Assembly: GCF_006547145.1 (NCBI RefSeq)
Contig: NZ_CP041244.1
Coordinates: 8,432,001 to 8,496,000, forward strand
Source: Actinomadura sp. WMMA1423
GTDB lineage: Bacteria; Actinomycetota; Actinomycetes; Streptosporangiales; Streptosporangiaceae
Reading direction: 5' to 3'
Length of the DNA: 64,000 bases
In this document: positions 1 to 8,774 of the stretch, piece by piece
How positions within the stretch are numbered: the first letter of the stretch is position 1
How the letters are laid out: each line of letters starts with the position of its first letter
Notes under the pieces: model-generated
What the model was told of the DNA's origin: nothing
The model's database searches: none
Seen by the model: only the letters and a program-made list of their open reading frames with translations
Translations under genes and position numbers: made by a program

Positions 1-1520
1 CGACGGTCCGGCAGGCGGCGGTGGTCTCTTCCGAGGAGATCCTCCAGCGCTTCCTGGCCCACGTCGCGCCCGAGGAGATCCGCACGCTGGAGTTGCTGAG
101 CGTCGCCCGGATCTTCGACTACGGCATCTTCCAGGCCGTGGCGGACGCGTTCGACCTGCCCCGGCACCGGATGGCGTGGGAATCGCTGACCGCCTACTCG
201 TTCGTCTACCCGGCCGGGGCCCACGGCCGCCGCCTCCACCAGCTCATGCACGCCGCGCTGCGGGACCGGCTGTCACCAGGCACCGTCCGCGACGTCCACG
301 CCCTGCTCCGCGAGCTCTGGGACTCCCGCGCGGAGGGCGACGACGCTGCCGAGGACGGCGTCGCCACCCGGGCCCGCGCGATCCGCGAGGCCGCGTACTG
401 CGGCCTGCGCGCGGGCGTCCTCGACGGCGCGGACATCCTCGCCTACGCCGACAAGGCCATGACGCACGGTGCCAAGCAGGGCCTCGACGGCGTCGCCCAA
501 GACCTGCGCGCCTACCTCGACGCCTCTCCCGATGACCAGGACCTCGCCCAGACGGCCCGCTGCCTGGAGGCCGAGTCGGCCGTCATCCTCGGGGACGCGG
601 CGACCGCCACACGGCTCACCCCCACCATCGACTGGTCGCTGGACGGCGTACCCGGCGCACGCCTCGCCCTGGCGGGCGCCCACGGCCGCCGGATCGCCGG
701 AGCGACCGGCGAGGCGCAGATCCTCTTCCGCCGGGTGTGGAACGACCACTCCAGTCCCGTCCGGCTGCGGGCGGGTTTCTGCATGGCGGACCTGGACATG
801 TGCCAGGGACGCTTCGGCGACGCTCTCTCCATCACGCAGCAGATCCTCACCGACGCCCCCGACGACGACCTCGTGCTGCGCGGCGACGCGGTCCGCCTCC
901 AGCACCTCGGGTACCGGTTCGGGTTCGACCTCGACGCGTCCGCCCGGTCCCTGGAGACCGCCGCCGCCCTCTACGAGCGGGCGGGCGCCGTCATCGGCCA
1001 GGCCGAGATCAAGACCAACCGGGCGGAGCTGCTCGCCTGGACCGACCCGTCACGCGCCGTCCCGGCCGCCGCCGACGCGATCGAGACGCACCGGGGACTC
1101 GGCGCCCACCACGAGATCGGCAAGGCGTTCACCGCGCTGGCCATCGCACAGTTCCGGCTCGGGCAGCACCTCCCGGCGGCCGCGTCCTTCCAGGCCGCCA
1201 CCGAGGCCCTGGAGCGGGCCCGCTACCGCTCCGGCCGGGCCCGCGCGGAGCTGTTCCGGGCCTTCCTGCACGCCCGGACGGGCGACACCGCCGCCGCCGA
1301 GGCGTCCGCCCGCTGGGCCGTCGCCGAACTGGTCGCCGCGGAGGTCTACCCCACCCTCCTCATGGTCGCCGGCCACTTCCTGGACGCCCTCGGCGCGTCC
1401 GACGAGCACACCGCGGCGGTGGCGGACCGGGCCCGCGCCCAGATCAGCCCCCCGGACCTGCTGCCGTTCCTGGACGACCGGGCGCGCGGACTGGTGACGA
1501 CGATGCTGGAGGACGGGTGA
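1..1520 (+). CDS. TPR-rich protein, C-terminal part (5' end outside window)
   Basis: The frame is open to the left edge, so the gene starts upstream; the GTG at 21 is only an internal codon that could start. The visible ~500 residues are helical and Ala/Leu/Arg-rich. They begin with a winged-helix-like stretch (APEEIRTLELLSVARIFDYG), typical of the region after the ATPase domain in NB-ARC/STAND proteins, and continue as degenerate tetratricopeptide-like helix pairs to the end. By family this suggests the C-terminal half of a signalling or conflict ATPase, but no P-loop is present in the window, so that part is inference. The stop overlaps the next gene by 4 nt (GTGA), so the two are probably co-translated. 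Confidence 0.6.
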   Translation, partial: TVRQAAVVSSEEILQRFLAHVAPEEIRTLELLSVARIFDYGIFQAVADAFDLPRHRMAWESLTAYSFVYPAGAHGRRLHQLMHAALRDRLSPGTVRDVHALLRELWDSRAEGDDAAEDGVATRARAIREAAYCGLRAGVLDGADILAYADKAMTHGAKQGLDGVAQDLRAYLDASPDDQDLAQTARCLEAESAVILGDAATATRLTPTIDWSLDGVPGARLALAGAHGRRIAGATGEAQILFRRVWNDHSSPVRLRAGFCMADLDMCQGRFGDALSITQQILTDAPDDDLVLRGDAVRLQHLGYRFGFDLDASARSLETAAALYERAGAVIGQAEIKTNRAELLAWTDPSRAVPAAADAIETHRGLGAHHEIGKAFTALAIAQFRLGQHLPAAASFQAATEALERARYRSGRARAELFRAFLHARTGDTAAAEASARWAVAELVAAEVYPTLLMVAGHFLDALGASDEHTAAVADRARAQISPPDLLPFLDDRARGLVTTMLEDG

Positions 1521-2494
1521 ACTGGCGGAGCCTGTACGAGCGGGCCCGGGTGCACGGCGACGCGGCGGCCGGGTACTACAACGACAACATCCGCGTCGAC
1601 ACCCCGGACGGGCCGGTCGTCGTGCGGATCCCGATCCACGGCGCCGACATGATGGACCTGCGCCCCTGGCGCGAGGACCGCGTCCTCGCCGCCATCGCCC
1701 CCCACGTCCGCGACGCCCCCCGCCTCCTGCACGTCTGCGCCGACCCGGCGTTCCAGGTGCACGAGTTCATCGCGGGTGACGTCCTCAACGACGTGGCGCC
1801 GCGCGGCGTGCCCGTCCCACCGCACGTCCTCGACGACGTCGTGCGGCTGTTCACGCAGCTCGCGAGGGTCCCCAGGCTCCCCGACGTCCCCGCGTACTGG
1901 CCGGCCGACGAGGACACGGTCGCCTTCGCGTGCCTGCTGTCCGACCTGACGCAGCGCGTGTACGACACGTTCCGTGCCGACTACGCCGGCCTCTTCGCCT
2001 CTCTGGCGATCCCCGCCGACCCCTTGAGGCCGGTGGGCGACCTTTGGCGCGACCTCACGCCGCGCCCCTTCACCTGCGTCCACGCCGACGTCCACCGCCG
2101 CAACATGATCGTCGCCGGTGGCTCGACCACGTTCCTGGACTGGGAACTCGCGCTGTGGGGCGATCCCGTCTACGACCTGGCCGTCCACATTCACAAGATG
2201 GGCTACCTGCCCGAGGAGCACGACGCGCTCGTCACCCGCTGGCAGGCCGCCATGCCGTCCGCCCACACCACCGGCTGGCGGCATGACCTCGACGCCTATC
2301 TGGCCCACGAACGCATCAAGTCGGCGATCGTCGACTCCGTCCGCTACTCCCAGCTCTTCGCCAAGGGCGGCCCCTACCCCTATCCGGAGCCCGACCTCCT
2401 CGCCTCCCTCACGGCCAAACTCAATGCGGCCCGCCCCCACTGGCACATCCACACCCCGCTCGATTCCCGAACCGTGGAAACCGCACTCCGCTGA
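1517..2494 (+). CDS. APH/choline kinase-fold phosphotransferase
   Basis: A 325-residue protein with the aminoglycoside phosphotransferase/choline-kinase fold. The catalytic loop HADVHRRNM (H189, D191, N196) and the Mg-binding FLDWE (D208) are intact, so it should transfer phosphate from ATP to a small-molecule hydroxyl. The substrate cannot be read from the sequence. The GTG start at 1517 overlaps the TGA of the TPR gene (GTGA), which fixes the start and implies coupling to it. Resistance enzyme, small-molecule kinase and protein-kinase-like roles are all possible; the TPR partner makes a classical drug-resistance role less obvious. Confidence 0.75.
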   Translation: MNWRSLYERARVHGDAAAGYYNDNIRVDTPDGPVVVRIPIHGADMMDLRPWREDRVLAAIAPHVRDAPRLLHVCADPAFQVHEFIAGDVLNDVAPRGVPVPPHVLDDVVRLFTQLARVPRLPDVPAYWPADEDTVAFACLLSDLTQRVYDTFRADYAGLFASLAIPADPLRPVGDLWRDLTPRPFTCVHADVHRRNMIVAGGSTTFLDWELALWGDPVYDLAVHIHKMGYLPEEHDALVTRWQAAMPSAHTTGWRHDLDAYLAHERIKSAIVDSVRYSQLFAKGGPYPYPEPDLLASLTAKLNAARPHWHIHTPLDSRTVETALR

Positions 2495-3185
2495 CCGACC
2501 GGGCCACGCGACCCCTGGACGTTCAGCCCGGGACGAGCGGCGCCGCCTCACCGCCACCGGCCGCCCGGCCTTCCAGGTCGGGGACCGGCCGTCGCCGGCC
2601 GATCCCCAGGTCAGGCACCCGGTCTCCGCCCCCGGCAGGCGAGACCAGGTGCTCGCGGGTCAGCGACCCTGGTTGGTGAAAATCCACCAGTCGTGTGTCG
2701 GGCAACCTGAAACGGTAGTCTCTTTTCCGCCGACCACCTTCGTTACTTCCTGCAATTTCTGGCCGCACCTGACCCTGGTGTTCCCGTGGACGGGAGTCCC
2801 CCTGGAAATCTCCACATCACATTTCTTCTCCATGGCCGACCTCCAATTTGGTTTGTAAGAACTCTGACAAGACGCCGCGTGCCGGATGCGCGAACGCTCG
2901 GGTCACCGTACCGGACCAGAGGATCGGCGGAATCCGGCTGGGCCTGGACTCCCGTTGCGCGCCCTGCCCCGCTCACCGCGCGAACGAGGAAGGCCGTCCT
3001 CCGTCCCGAAAGCCGCCCGGCTCCTCGGCGGAATCTGACGCTCACCACGACGCCGTTCCTCCCCAAGCCGCCTTCCTGAAGACCTGCGGCCGCGAGGACG
3101 ATCACGTCCCGGAGGCTCGGGCAGGTGCGTGGACGGCGAGCCGGGTTTGCTCGCCGTCCACGGGGTGCGTCTCCTGCCGGCGGGG
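2495..3185. other. Intergenic region without a supported gene
   Basis: About 690 nt between two convergent genes. Open frames here have no ribosome-binding site and no recognisable protein. The part around 2660-2860 is clearly less GC-rich than its surroundings, which may mark a decayed gene or old insertion. The only clear structure is the hairpin at 3128-3162. Confidence 0.5.
3128..3162 (-). terminator. Strong hairpin terminator after the beta-lactamase-like gene
   Basis: Perfect 14-bp inverted repeat, CGTGGACGGCGAGC and its complement, around a 7-nt loop, 24 nt past the stop codon of the minus-strand gene. There is no clear U-run, as is common in actinomycetes. It could also stop transcription arriving from the plus-strand genes on the left. 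Confidence 0.75.
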
Positions 3186-4634
3186 TCAGTTGCGGGTGGC
3201 GCGCTTTTCGTAGGCGTCCATGGCGCGGCCGAGCTGGGCGAACTTCTCGGTGTAGGTGAAGGGGTAGATGCCGGGAGGCGTCTCCGGGCGGTCGGCGTCG
3301 ATGTACTGGGTGCCGAGGTTGGAGAAGACGCTGATGATGTAGTGGCGTCCGCCGCGGCCCGGCAGCGCCCGGACGATTCCGGCGTTGGCGGCGGAGTTGT
3401 TCACCCAGCCGGTCTTGTGCGCGAAGGTCACCTCGGCGCGCTTGTTGCACGGCCGCACGTCCCGGCCGTAGACCGCGCCCTCGCCCGGGATCGTGACCGT
3501 CCCGTCAGGGCCGACCCAGCGCGCGGGGGCGGCGTTGGGCAACCCGGGAGCGGGGTAGGAGCCGCCGCACCAGTTGGTGGTCGACAGCATGTCGTTGAAC
3601 CCCTGCTGGGCCAGCTCGCTCATGAAGAACTTGCGGGAGGCCGCGCTGAGGACGTCCCTGGTGACAGGGCTGCCGTCCGGTGCCTTCCAGACGGTGCCGG
3701 GGGCGCCGTTGACGAGGGTCAGCAGCTTGGCCGTGTCGAGGGAGCTCATCGTGACCTCGTTGGACCAGCGGCCGCCGTTGCTGGGCCTGGTGCCCTTGAG
3801 CTGGAGGGTCTCCAGCCCGAGGCTCTGGAACGTCCGGTTGAGCGGGTCCACCGCGTTGTGGTCGTGCAGCAGTTTGATCAGAGCGCAGGACGCGGCGTTG
3901 GAGGACCAGGTGATCGACTCGTCGAGGTACTGGCGCACCGGCTTGGCGGTGGCCTCGCCGCACAGCGGGCTGATCTCCACGGGCGCGTAGGTGTAGGTGG
4001 AGTCGAGGGTGATCGCGCCCTGGTCGACCAGGCGCAGGACACCGAAGGCGACCATCAGTTTCAGCGTGGAGGCCGGGTAGTTGAGCATGTGGTCCAGCGG
4101 GGCGTCCTCGCGGCCCGGCACGACGTCGATGCTGCCCTGCCCCTTGTTCGCGTACCAGCCGGCGTCGTCCCACTGCCGCCACCGGACCGCCGTCGTGGCG
4201 AGGTTCCGGTCGACGGGCACGACGACGCCGTCGCGGTGGCTGGGGCTCATCAGGACGGTGCCGGACGAGACGGGCCTGCCCCTGCGGTCCAGTTCGATGA
4301 TGGTCGCGTCCACCTGAGGCTGCTGCGAGATCGGCTGGGCGTCGGCCGCCCGCGCCAGGAGCCTGTTGCGCTGCGCGGACGTCTGCCGCGCCTCCTTGTC
4401 GACCGTCGCCTTGACCAGCGCCCTGCCTTCGGCCGACGTCGGCGGGGCGGTGTCGAGCACGTCCTGGAGTCTGAGCCCGTCCAGCGTGGTGCGCAGCCGC
4501 GCGGCGACCGCGCTGCCCTCGGCGTTCACCTGCCGGACGTCTGCGGAGCCATCTGGAACCGACCCGACCGACACGGCCACGCCCGCACACGCCAGCACGA
4601 CACCGGCGGCGCCCCCGATCCACCTGCGAAGCAT
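3186..4634 (-). CDS. Exported class A beta-lactamase/PBP-like serine hydrolase
   Basis: A 482-residue secreted protein of the serine beta-lactamase/transpeptidase fold. It has a signal peptide (residues 1-22; VLAC could be a weak lipobox), about 90 residues of helical linker, then the catalytic motifs: STLK (S189, K192), SSN in the SxN position (244-246) and HKTG (406-409). It acts outside the membrane, on beta-lactams or peptidoglycan peptides; the motifs alone do not decide. The long N-terminal extension and overall length exceed a plain class A enzyme (about 290 residues). The ATG at 4634 follows AAAGGAGAG; an upstream in-frame extension to 4790 is not protein-like and was rejected. A hairpin terminator follows. 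Confidence 0.8.
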   Translation of the reverse strand: MLRRWIGGAAGVVLACAGVAVSVGSVPDGSADVRQVNAEGSAVAARLRTTLDGLRLQDVLDTAPPTSAEGRALVKATVDKEARQTSAQRNRLLARAADAQPISQQPQVDATIIELDRRGRPVSSGTVLMSPSHRDGVVVPVDRNLATTAVRWRQWDDAGWYANKGQGSIDVVPGREDAPLDHMLNYPASTLKLMVAFGVLRLVDQGAITLDSTYTYAPVEISPLCGEATAKPVRQYLDESITWSSNAASCALIKLLHDHNAVDPLNRTFQSLGLETLQLKGTRPSNGGRWSNEVTMSSLDTAKLLTLVNGAPGTVWKAPDGSPVTRDVLSAASRKFFMSELAQQGFNDMLSTTNWCGGSYPAPGLPNAAPARWVGPDGTVTIPGEGAVYGRDVRPCNKRAEVTFAHKTGWVNNSAANAGIVRALPGRGGRHYIISVFSNLGTQYIDADRPETPPGIYPFTYTEKFAQLGRAMDAYEKRATRN

Positions 4635-4819
4635 TACGCTCTCCTTTCGGTCCGAGCCCAGGATTGTAGTGATCAATTGTGAAGATTCACCGGCGAATCT
4701 CCACGTGAAGCAAACAGGGCTATAAAAGGCAATATCGTCTGCCCGATTCGTCCCGGAGAGGTGGCCGGCGAGCCGATCGTCCACCCGCATTCAGCGAGCT
4801 ACTAGGACGCGACGGGGGT

Positions 4820-5458
4820 CTACGGCTGGAAGGGCTCGTGCCCGAGGCGCGGCGCCGGGGGCAGCGGCGCGGGCGTCTCCATTTCCGGGACGGCGTGGAA
4901 CGCCTCGACCACGTAGGCGGCGAAACGGCGGGACGCCTGGAGCCGGGCGTCGTGCGGCAGGTCCTGGACGCCCCGGTGCGCCATGAGCATGAGGATCAGG
5001 TCGTCGACGACGAAACCGGAGCGCAGCCGGCCGCTCCGCTGGGCGCGGCGGGCCAGCTCGGCGACCGCCCGCAGGGTCCGCTCCCGGTCGACGGCGAAGT
5101 CCATGGCCTCGGGAAAAGCCGCCATGAAGGCGTCGGCGAAACCCCGGCTGAGGGCGTGGAGTTCGCAGATCCGCTCGACCAGGCCGCGGAACCCGTGCCA
5201 CGGATCCGGGTCCGCGAGGGCGTCGCGGACGATGGCGCGGCAGGCCCGCCGCTGCTCGGCGAAGGCCTCCGCGATCAGGGCCTGCTTGGTCGGGAAGTGC
5301 CGGTAGAGCGTGGCCGGGCCGACGCCCGCGTGGCGGGCGACCTCCCGCATGGGCGCGCCGAGGCCCTCCTCGCCGAACACCGCGCGGGCGGCGGCCAGGA
5401 CGCGGGCCCGGTTCTCGCGTGCGTCGGAGCGCGCGGCGTGAGGCAAACGGCCGGTCAT
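4820..5458 (-). CDS. TetR-family repressor
   Basis: A 212-residue regulator. The N-terminal TetR helix-turn-helix is clear at about residues 17-63 (AREVARHAGVGPATLYRHFP-type motif), followed by an all-helical ligand domain. It diverges from the damaged quinone oxidoreductase at 5615 across 156 nt, the usual arrangement for a TetR that represses its neighbour. No perfect palindrome was recognised between them by eye. Since the presumed target gene is broken, the regulator may now act elsewhere or only on itself. Confidence 0.85.
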   Translation of the reverse strand: MTGRLPHAARSDARENRARVLAAARAVFGEEGLGAPMREVARHAGVGPATLYRHFPTKQALIAEAFAEQRRACRAIVRDALADPDPWHGFRGLVERICELHALSRGFADAFMAAFPEAMDFAVDRERTLRAVAELARRAQRSGRLRSGFVVDDLILMLMAHRGVQDLPHDARLQASRRFAAYVVEAFHAVPEMETPAPLPPAPRLGHEPFQP

Positions 5459-5614
5459 CGCCTCTCACTTTAGCCAACCGGACGGGGGCGTCCGCTACGG
5501 TCCGACGACGGGTGACGCCCCCGTTTCGGCACCCCGGCCGGTCCGCTCGAGGGCCGGTTCGCCGCCCACGGCGACCGCCGCCGTGCCCCGTCCGCAACGC
5601 CCTGAGGAGCCAGG

Positions 5615-6279
5615 ATGAAAGCCGTCGTGATCAGGAAGTTCGGCGACCCCGGCGGGCTGGCGGTCGTCGACCTGCCCGTGCCCGTCCCCGCCCCGGGGCA
5701 GGTGCGGCCCTCGACCGGGCCCGCCTCGCGCCCGGCGAGGCGCTGCTCGTGCGCGGCGCGGCGGGCAGCATCGGGATCACGGCGGTCCAGCTCGCGGCCA
5801 GGCTCGGCGCCGGCGCGGTGGCGGTCACCACCTCCTCGGCGGAGCGCGGCGCCCGCCTGCGCGACCTGGGCGCGACCCACGTCCTCGACCGTTCAGGCGA
5901 TGGCGGCGGCCCCGGCGCGCCGTCGGGCTTCGACGTGGTGATCGATGTCGTGGCAGGTCCCGAGCTTCCCCTGTTCCTCGACAGATTGAATCCCAACGGG
6001 CGGTTCGTGGCCGTCGGAGTGGTCGGTGGCCAGCCACCGGAGGATCTCGGCATGCGGCTGATGGACGCCTTCCGCAGGTCGCTGTCGTTCGCCACCTTCA
6101 GCTCCGACACCGTGCCCGCCCCCGAAAGGCAGGCCGTGCGGTCGACCCAGTTCACCGAGGCCGCGAACGGAGACCTGCGCACGGTCGTCCACGAGGTACT
6201 GCCACTGGCCGAGGCGGCCCAGGCCCACCGGAAAATGGACAAGGGCGAGGTATTCGGCAGAACCGTCCTGGTCCCCTGA
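5615..6279 (+). pseudogene. Zinc-type quinone oxidoreductase, internal deletion plus frame change
   Basis: Starts as a normal MDR-family quinone oxidoreductase (MKAVVIRKFGDPGGL) with RBS GAGGAGCCAGG. After about 31 residues (PAPGQVR), near 5703-5710, the sequence jumps into another frame straight to ALDRARLAPGEALLV, which is normally about 100 residues further on. The following Rossmann part (GAAGSIGITAVQLA) runs intact to the stop at 6279. Most of the GroES-like catalytic domain is therefore missing and the two halves are out of frame. This looks like a deletion and not a sequencing slip, because a whole domain is lost. The product should be inactive. Confidence 0.75.
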
Positions 6280-6303
6280 CCTCCTGTCGGCTTGTGGCCG
6301 TTG

Positions 6304-6669
6304 TCAGCACGTCGAATGGAACAGGCCGCCGACAGGCGTCGTCCTGGCCAGCTCGTTGTAGAGGGCCGCGGCCGCGCTGGTCTCTTCCATGTGCACTTCG
6401 ACCCCCGCTTCCTCCAGCATCTCGAGGGTCTCCGGCATGGTCAGCAGTCGTAGCTCCATGCCGCGGCTGAGGACGACCACCGTGCAGCCGTGGTCGAGGA
6501 GTTCCTGGACGTCCGCCGGCTGGATCCCCGGCTGGTGACGCGTCCCGTGCTCGGACCAGTCCCAGGCGCGGCCGCCACCGGGGTAGAGCTTGAAATCCCT
6601 GCCCGGCTCGAGCCCCTCGACCTCTATGCGGCCCCAGGAGACATGTGTGATCTGAGGTGACGTCGCCAT
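6304..6669 (-). CDS. Mth938-like domain protein
   Basis: A 121-residue protein of the Mth938/NDUFAF3-like fold: an opening WGRIEVEGL strand, then a Rossmann-like core with VQELLDHGCTVVVLSRGMELRL and an acidic C-terminal helix pair. The family is widespread, soluble and of unknown biochemical role in bacteria. The ATG at 6669 has GGAGAGGGAG upstream; a longer in-frame extension to 6801 looks non-coding. It is convergent with the damaged oxidoreductase and codirectional with the DUF1259 gene upstream. Confidence 0.7.
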   Translation of the reverse strand: MATSPQITHVSWGRIEVEGLEPGRDFKLYPGGGRAWDWSEHGTRHQPGIQPADVQELLDHGCTVVVLSRGMELRLLTMPETLEMLEEAGVEVHMEETSAAAALYNELARTTPVGGLFHSTC

Positions 6670-6814
6670 CCCGGCTCCCTCTCCGGCGCCCGCGCCGTAT
6701 TCCGATGCGCGAATCACTATGGCCGGGGCGCCGGGCCGTTCGCCACCGGCTTTCGGCGGGACGAGGGGGCGGCCGGCGGGTTCCGCCGCCCGCCGCCTCA
6801 CAGCGGTGGCCCGG

Positions 6815-7828
6815 TCAGGCTCGTTTGGCGGCCGTGTGGTTCAGGCCCTCGCGGATCTGGCGGGCGAGTGCGACCGGGTCGCCGACGCGGTACATGTGCG
6901 AGAAGTACAGCTGCGGGATCTCGGCGGTCTCCTGGTTGTAGAGGCAGCCCACCTCCCAGCGCCGGTGGCGCATGACCGAGATGACCGGTTGGGTCTCCGA
7001 GGCCGTCATCGAGAAGTCGGGGATCACGGCCGCCCTGCCCCGGGCGAGCGGCTGGAACTGGATGTTGGTGGACACCCCGAGGTCCGGGTCGACGACCACG
7101 CCGCCGAGCCCGATCCTGTCGGTGCGGGGCGCGGTCACCGTCACGATGCCGTTCTCCCCGACGGTGGCGTCCCCGCCGAGGATCCGGGCCAGCTCCCGTA
7201 CGGGGAGCGGCGTCGTCGGGTTCGGCGGCGAGTGCTGCGGCAGCGGCGTGGACGTCCTGGCGATGACGGCGCGTGCGGCGCGGGCCAGCCGGATCGGGTC
7301 GCCGAGCCCGCGGAAGTGCACGAACCACACCATCGGGCGCAGGTCGTAAAGGTGCTGGTGCTGCGCCTGGAAGGTGAGTCCCTGGGCGATGAACGCGTCG
7401 ATGACCGGTTGGATCTCCTGGGGCCGCAGGGCCAGGTCGCCGTTGAGGATCGCCTTGCCGCGCCCGAGCGACTGGAAGAACAACTCGTTCTGGATCTGGA
7501 AGCCGTCCTTGAACCTCACTCGGGGACGGCCCCCGCTGACGTGGAGGTCCGTGCGGTCCATCTCGACTTCGAGGACCCCGCTCTCGCTGACGCGGCCGTC
7601 GGCCTGAAGTATCGTCTCGATCGCCTTGACCGGAAGCCGCTCCGCCCCGGGCGGCCTGGTCTGCGACGGCGCGGGACGCGGAGTCGCCGTGCCCGCGGTC
7701 GACGGCGCGGCGGTGCCGACGGCCGCCGCCGCTCCGGTCGCGACCAGGGCCGCGACAAGTGCGGCGCCACCGCAGAACCGGCCGAGCGTCACTCGCCGCG
7801 TGGTTTTGGACGAACTGTTAATGATCAT
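6815..7828 (-). CDS. Exported protein with two DUF1259 (LppY/LpqO) domains
   Basis: A 337-residue protein with an N-terminal signal (basic residues, then a hydrophobic stretch ending near AAAAVGTAAP), a Pro/Thr/Ala-rich linker and two tandem DUF1259 repeats. The repeats show matching landmarks: ILQADGRVSESGVLEVEM then ILGGDATVGENGIVTVTA; RPQEIQPVID then TASETQPVIS; and a late HFRGLGDP/HMYRVGDP. The domain is known from LppY/LpqO lipoproteins of actinobacteria; its function is not established. The upstream region carries three short palindromes (7925-7989). Confidence 0.75.
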   Translation of the reverse strand: MIINSSSKTTRRVTLGRFCGGAALVAALVATGAAAAVGTAAPSTAGTATPRPAPSQTRPPGAERLPVKAIETILQADGRVSESGVLEVEMDRTDLHVSGGRPRVRFKDGFQIQNELFFQSLGRGKAILNGDLALRPQEIQPVIDAFIAQGLTFQAQHQHLYDLRPMVWFVHFRGLGDPIRLARAARAVIARTSTPLPQHSPPNPTTPLPVRELARILGGDATVGENGIVTVTAPRTDRIGLGGVVVDPDLGVSTNIQFQPLARGRAAVIPDFSMTASETQPVISVMRHRRWEVGCLYNQETAEIPQLYFSHMYRVGDPVALARQIREGLNHTAAKRA

Positions 7829-7924
7829 AAGATTTCCCCCCCGTTCGGTCCAAAGTCCTGCCCTGACCTGGGCAACCGCGAACGCGGGCGATGATCAAAG
7901 GAGCGCATTGTGGCGCGCGAGGCC

Positions 7925-7989
7925 GCATCTTGCGGAAGATGCCCCAAGGTGAACCTTTTGGTGGAAGAGGCATATTGCCCCTATAGGGG
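7925..7989. repeat. Three consecutive short palindromes
   Basis: GCATCTT-gcgg-AAGATGC at 7925-7942, an AAGGT-GA-ACCTT element at about 7947-7958 and a perfect CCCCTATAGGGG at 7978-7989. They lie 100-160 nt upstream of the DUF1259 start, between two minus-strand genes. They may be operators or a weak terminator; which is undecided. Confidence 0.45.
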
Positions 7990-8117
7990 AATCTCGTCCT
8001 TTAGCGGCGGCAGCAGGACGACGCCCCACAGGGCGTACCGTCGCGACTCCAGGCGGTGTGTCAGGGAGCCGGGGGCATCGGCGATCTGCGCCGGCGTGAA
8101 CGCGGGTCCGTGGTCTC

Positions 8118-8774
8118 TCAGGTGGTGTCCTCGGCGAGGCGGGCGGTCAGGCCGACCTCCTGGGCGACCACGGCCGCCTGGACCCGGCTGCGCAGGCCGA
8201 GCTTGGTGAAGATGCGGCTCACGTGGGTCTTGGCCGTGGTGTCGGCGATGTCGAGGCGGCTCGCGATCTCGGCGTTGGTGAAGCCGTGGCCCAGGTAGCC
8301 GAGGACCTCCTGCTCGCGCGGCGTCAGCGCGTCCACCTCGATCTTGTCGGGGACGGACCGGTGGGCGAACGCGCTGATCAGCTTGCGGGTCACCTCGGGC
8401 GCGACGACGCCGTCGCCGCGCTCGACGAGCTGCACCGACTCCACGAGGCGCTCGGCGGCGACGTCCTTCAGCAGGAAGCCGACCGCGCCCGCGCGGAACG
8501 CGCCGAAGACGTACTCGTCGGTGTCGAAGGTCGTCAGCACGAGGACGTTGGTGAGCGCGGCGATCTGGCGGGTGGCGCTGATGCCGTCCAGGCCCGGCAT
8601 GCGGACGTCCATCAGCACGACGTCCGGCTTGAGCTCCTTCGTCATCTCGACGGCCTGGTGGCCGTCGGAGGCCTGGCCGACGACCTTGATGTCGGCCTTG
8701 GCGTTGTCCAGGATGAGCGCGAGACCGGTGCGCACGGCGGCCTGGTCGTCGGCGACCACCACTCTGATCGTCAT
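8118..8774 (-). CDS. NarL/LuxR-type response regulator
   Basis: A 218-residue two-component output protein. The receiver domain has the acidic pair ADD (8-10), the phosphoacceptor D56 (VLMDVRMP) and conserved K around 106 (LKD). A LuxR-type helix-turn-helix follows (LTPREQEVLGYLGHGFTNAEIASRL, residues about 150-205). The ATG overlaps the TGA of the kinase gene by 4 nt, which fixes partner and start. Targets are unknown; the pair diverges from the alpha/beta hydrolase gene across 111 nt, a plausible target. Confidence 0.92.
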   Translation of the reverse strand: MTIRVVVADDQAAVRTGLALILDNAKADIKVVGQASDGHQAVEMTKELKPDVVLMDVRMPGLDGISATRQIAALTNVLVLTTFDTDEYVFGAFRAGAVGFLLKDVAAERLVESVQLVERGDGVVAPEVTRKLISAFAHRSVPDKIEVDALTPREQEVLGYLGHGFTNAEIASRLDIADTTAKTHVSRIFTKLGLRSRVQAAVVAQEVGLTARLAEDTT

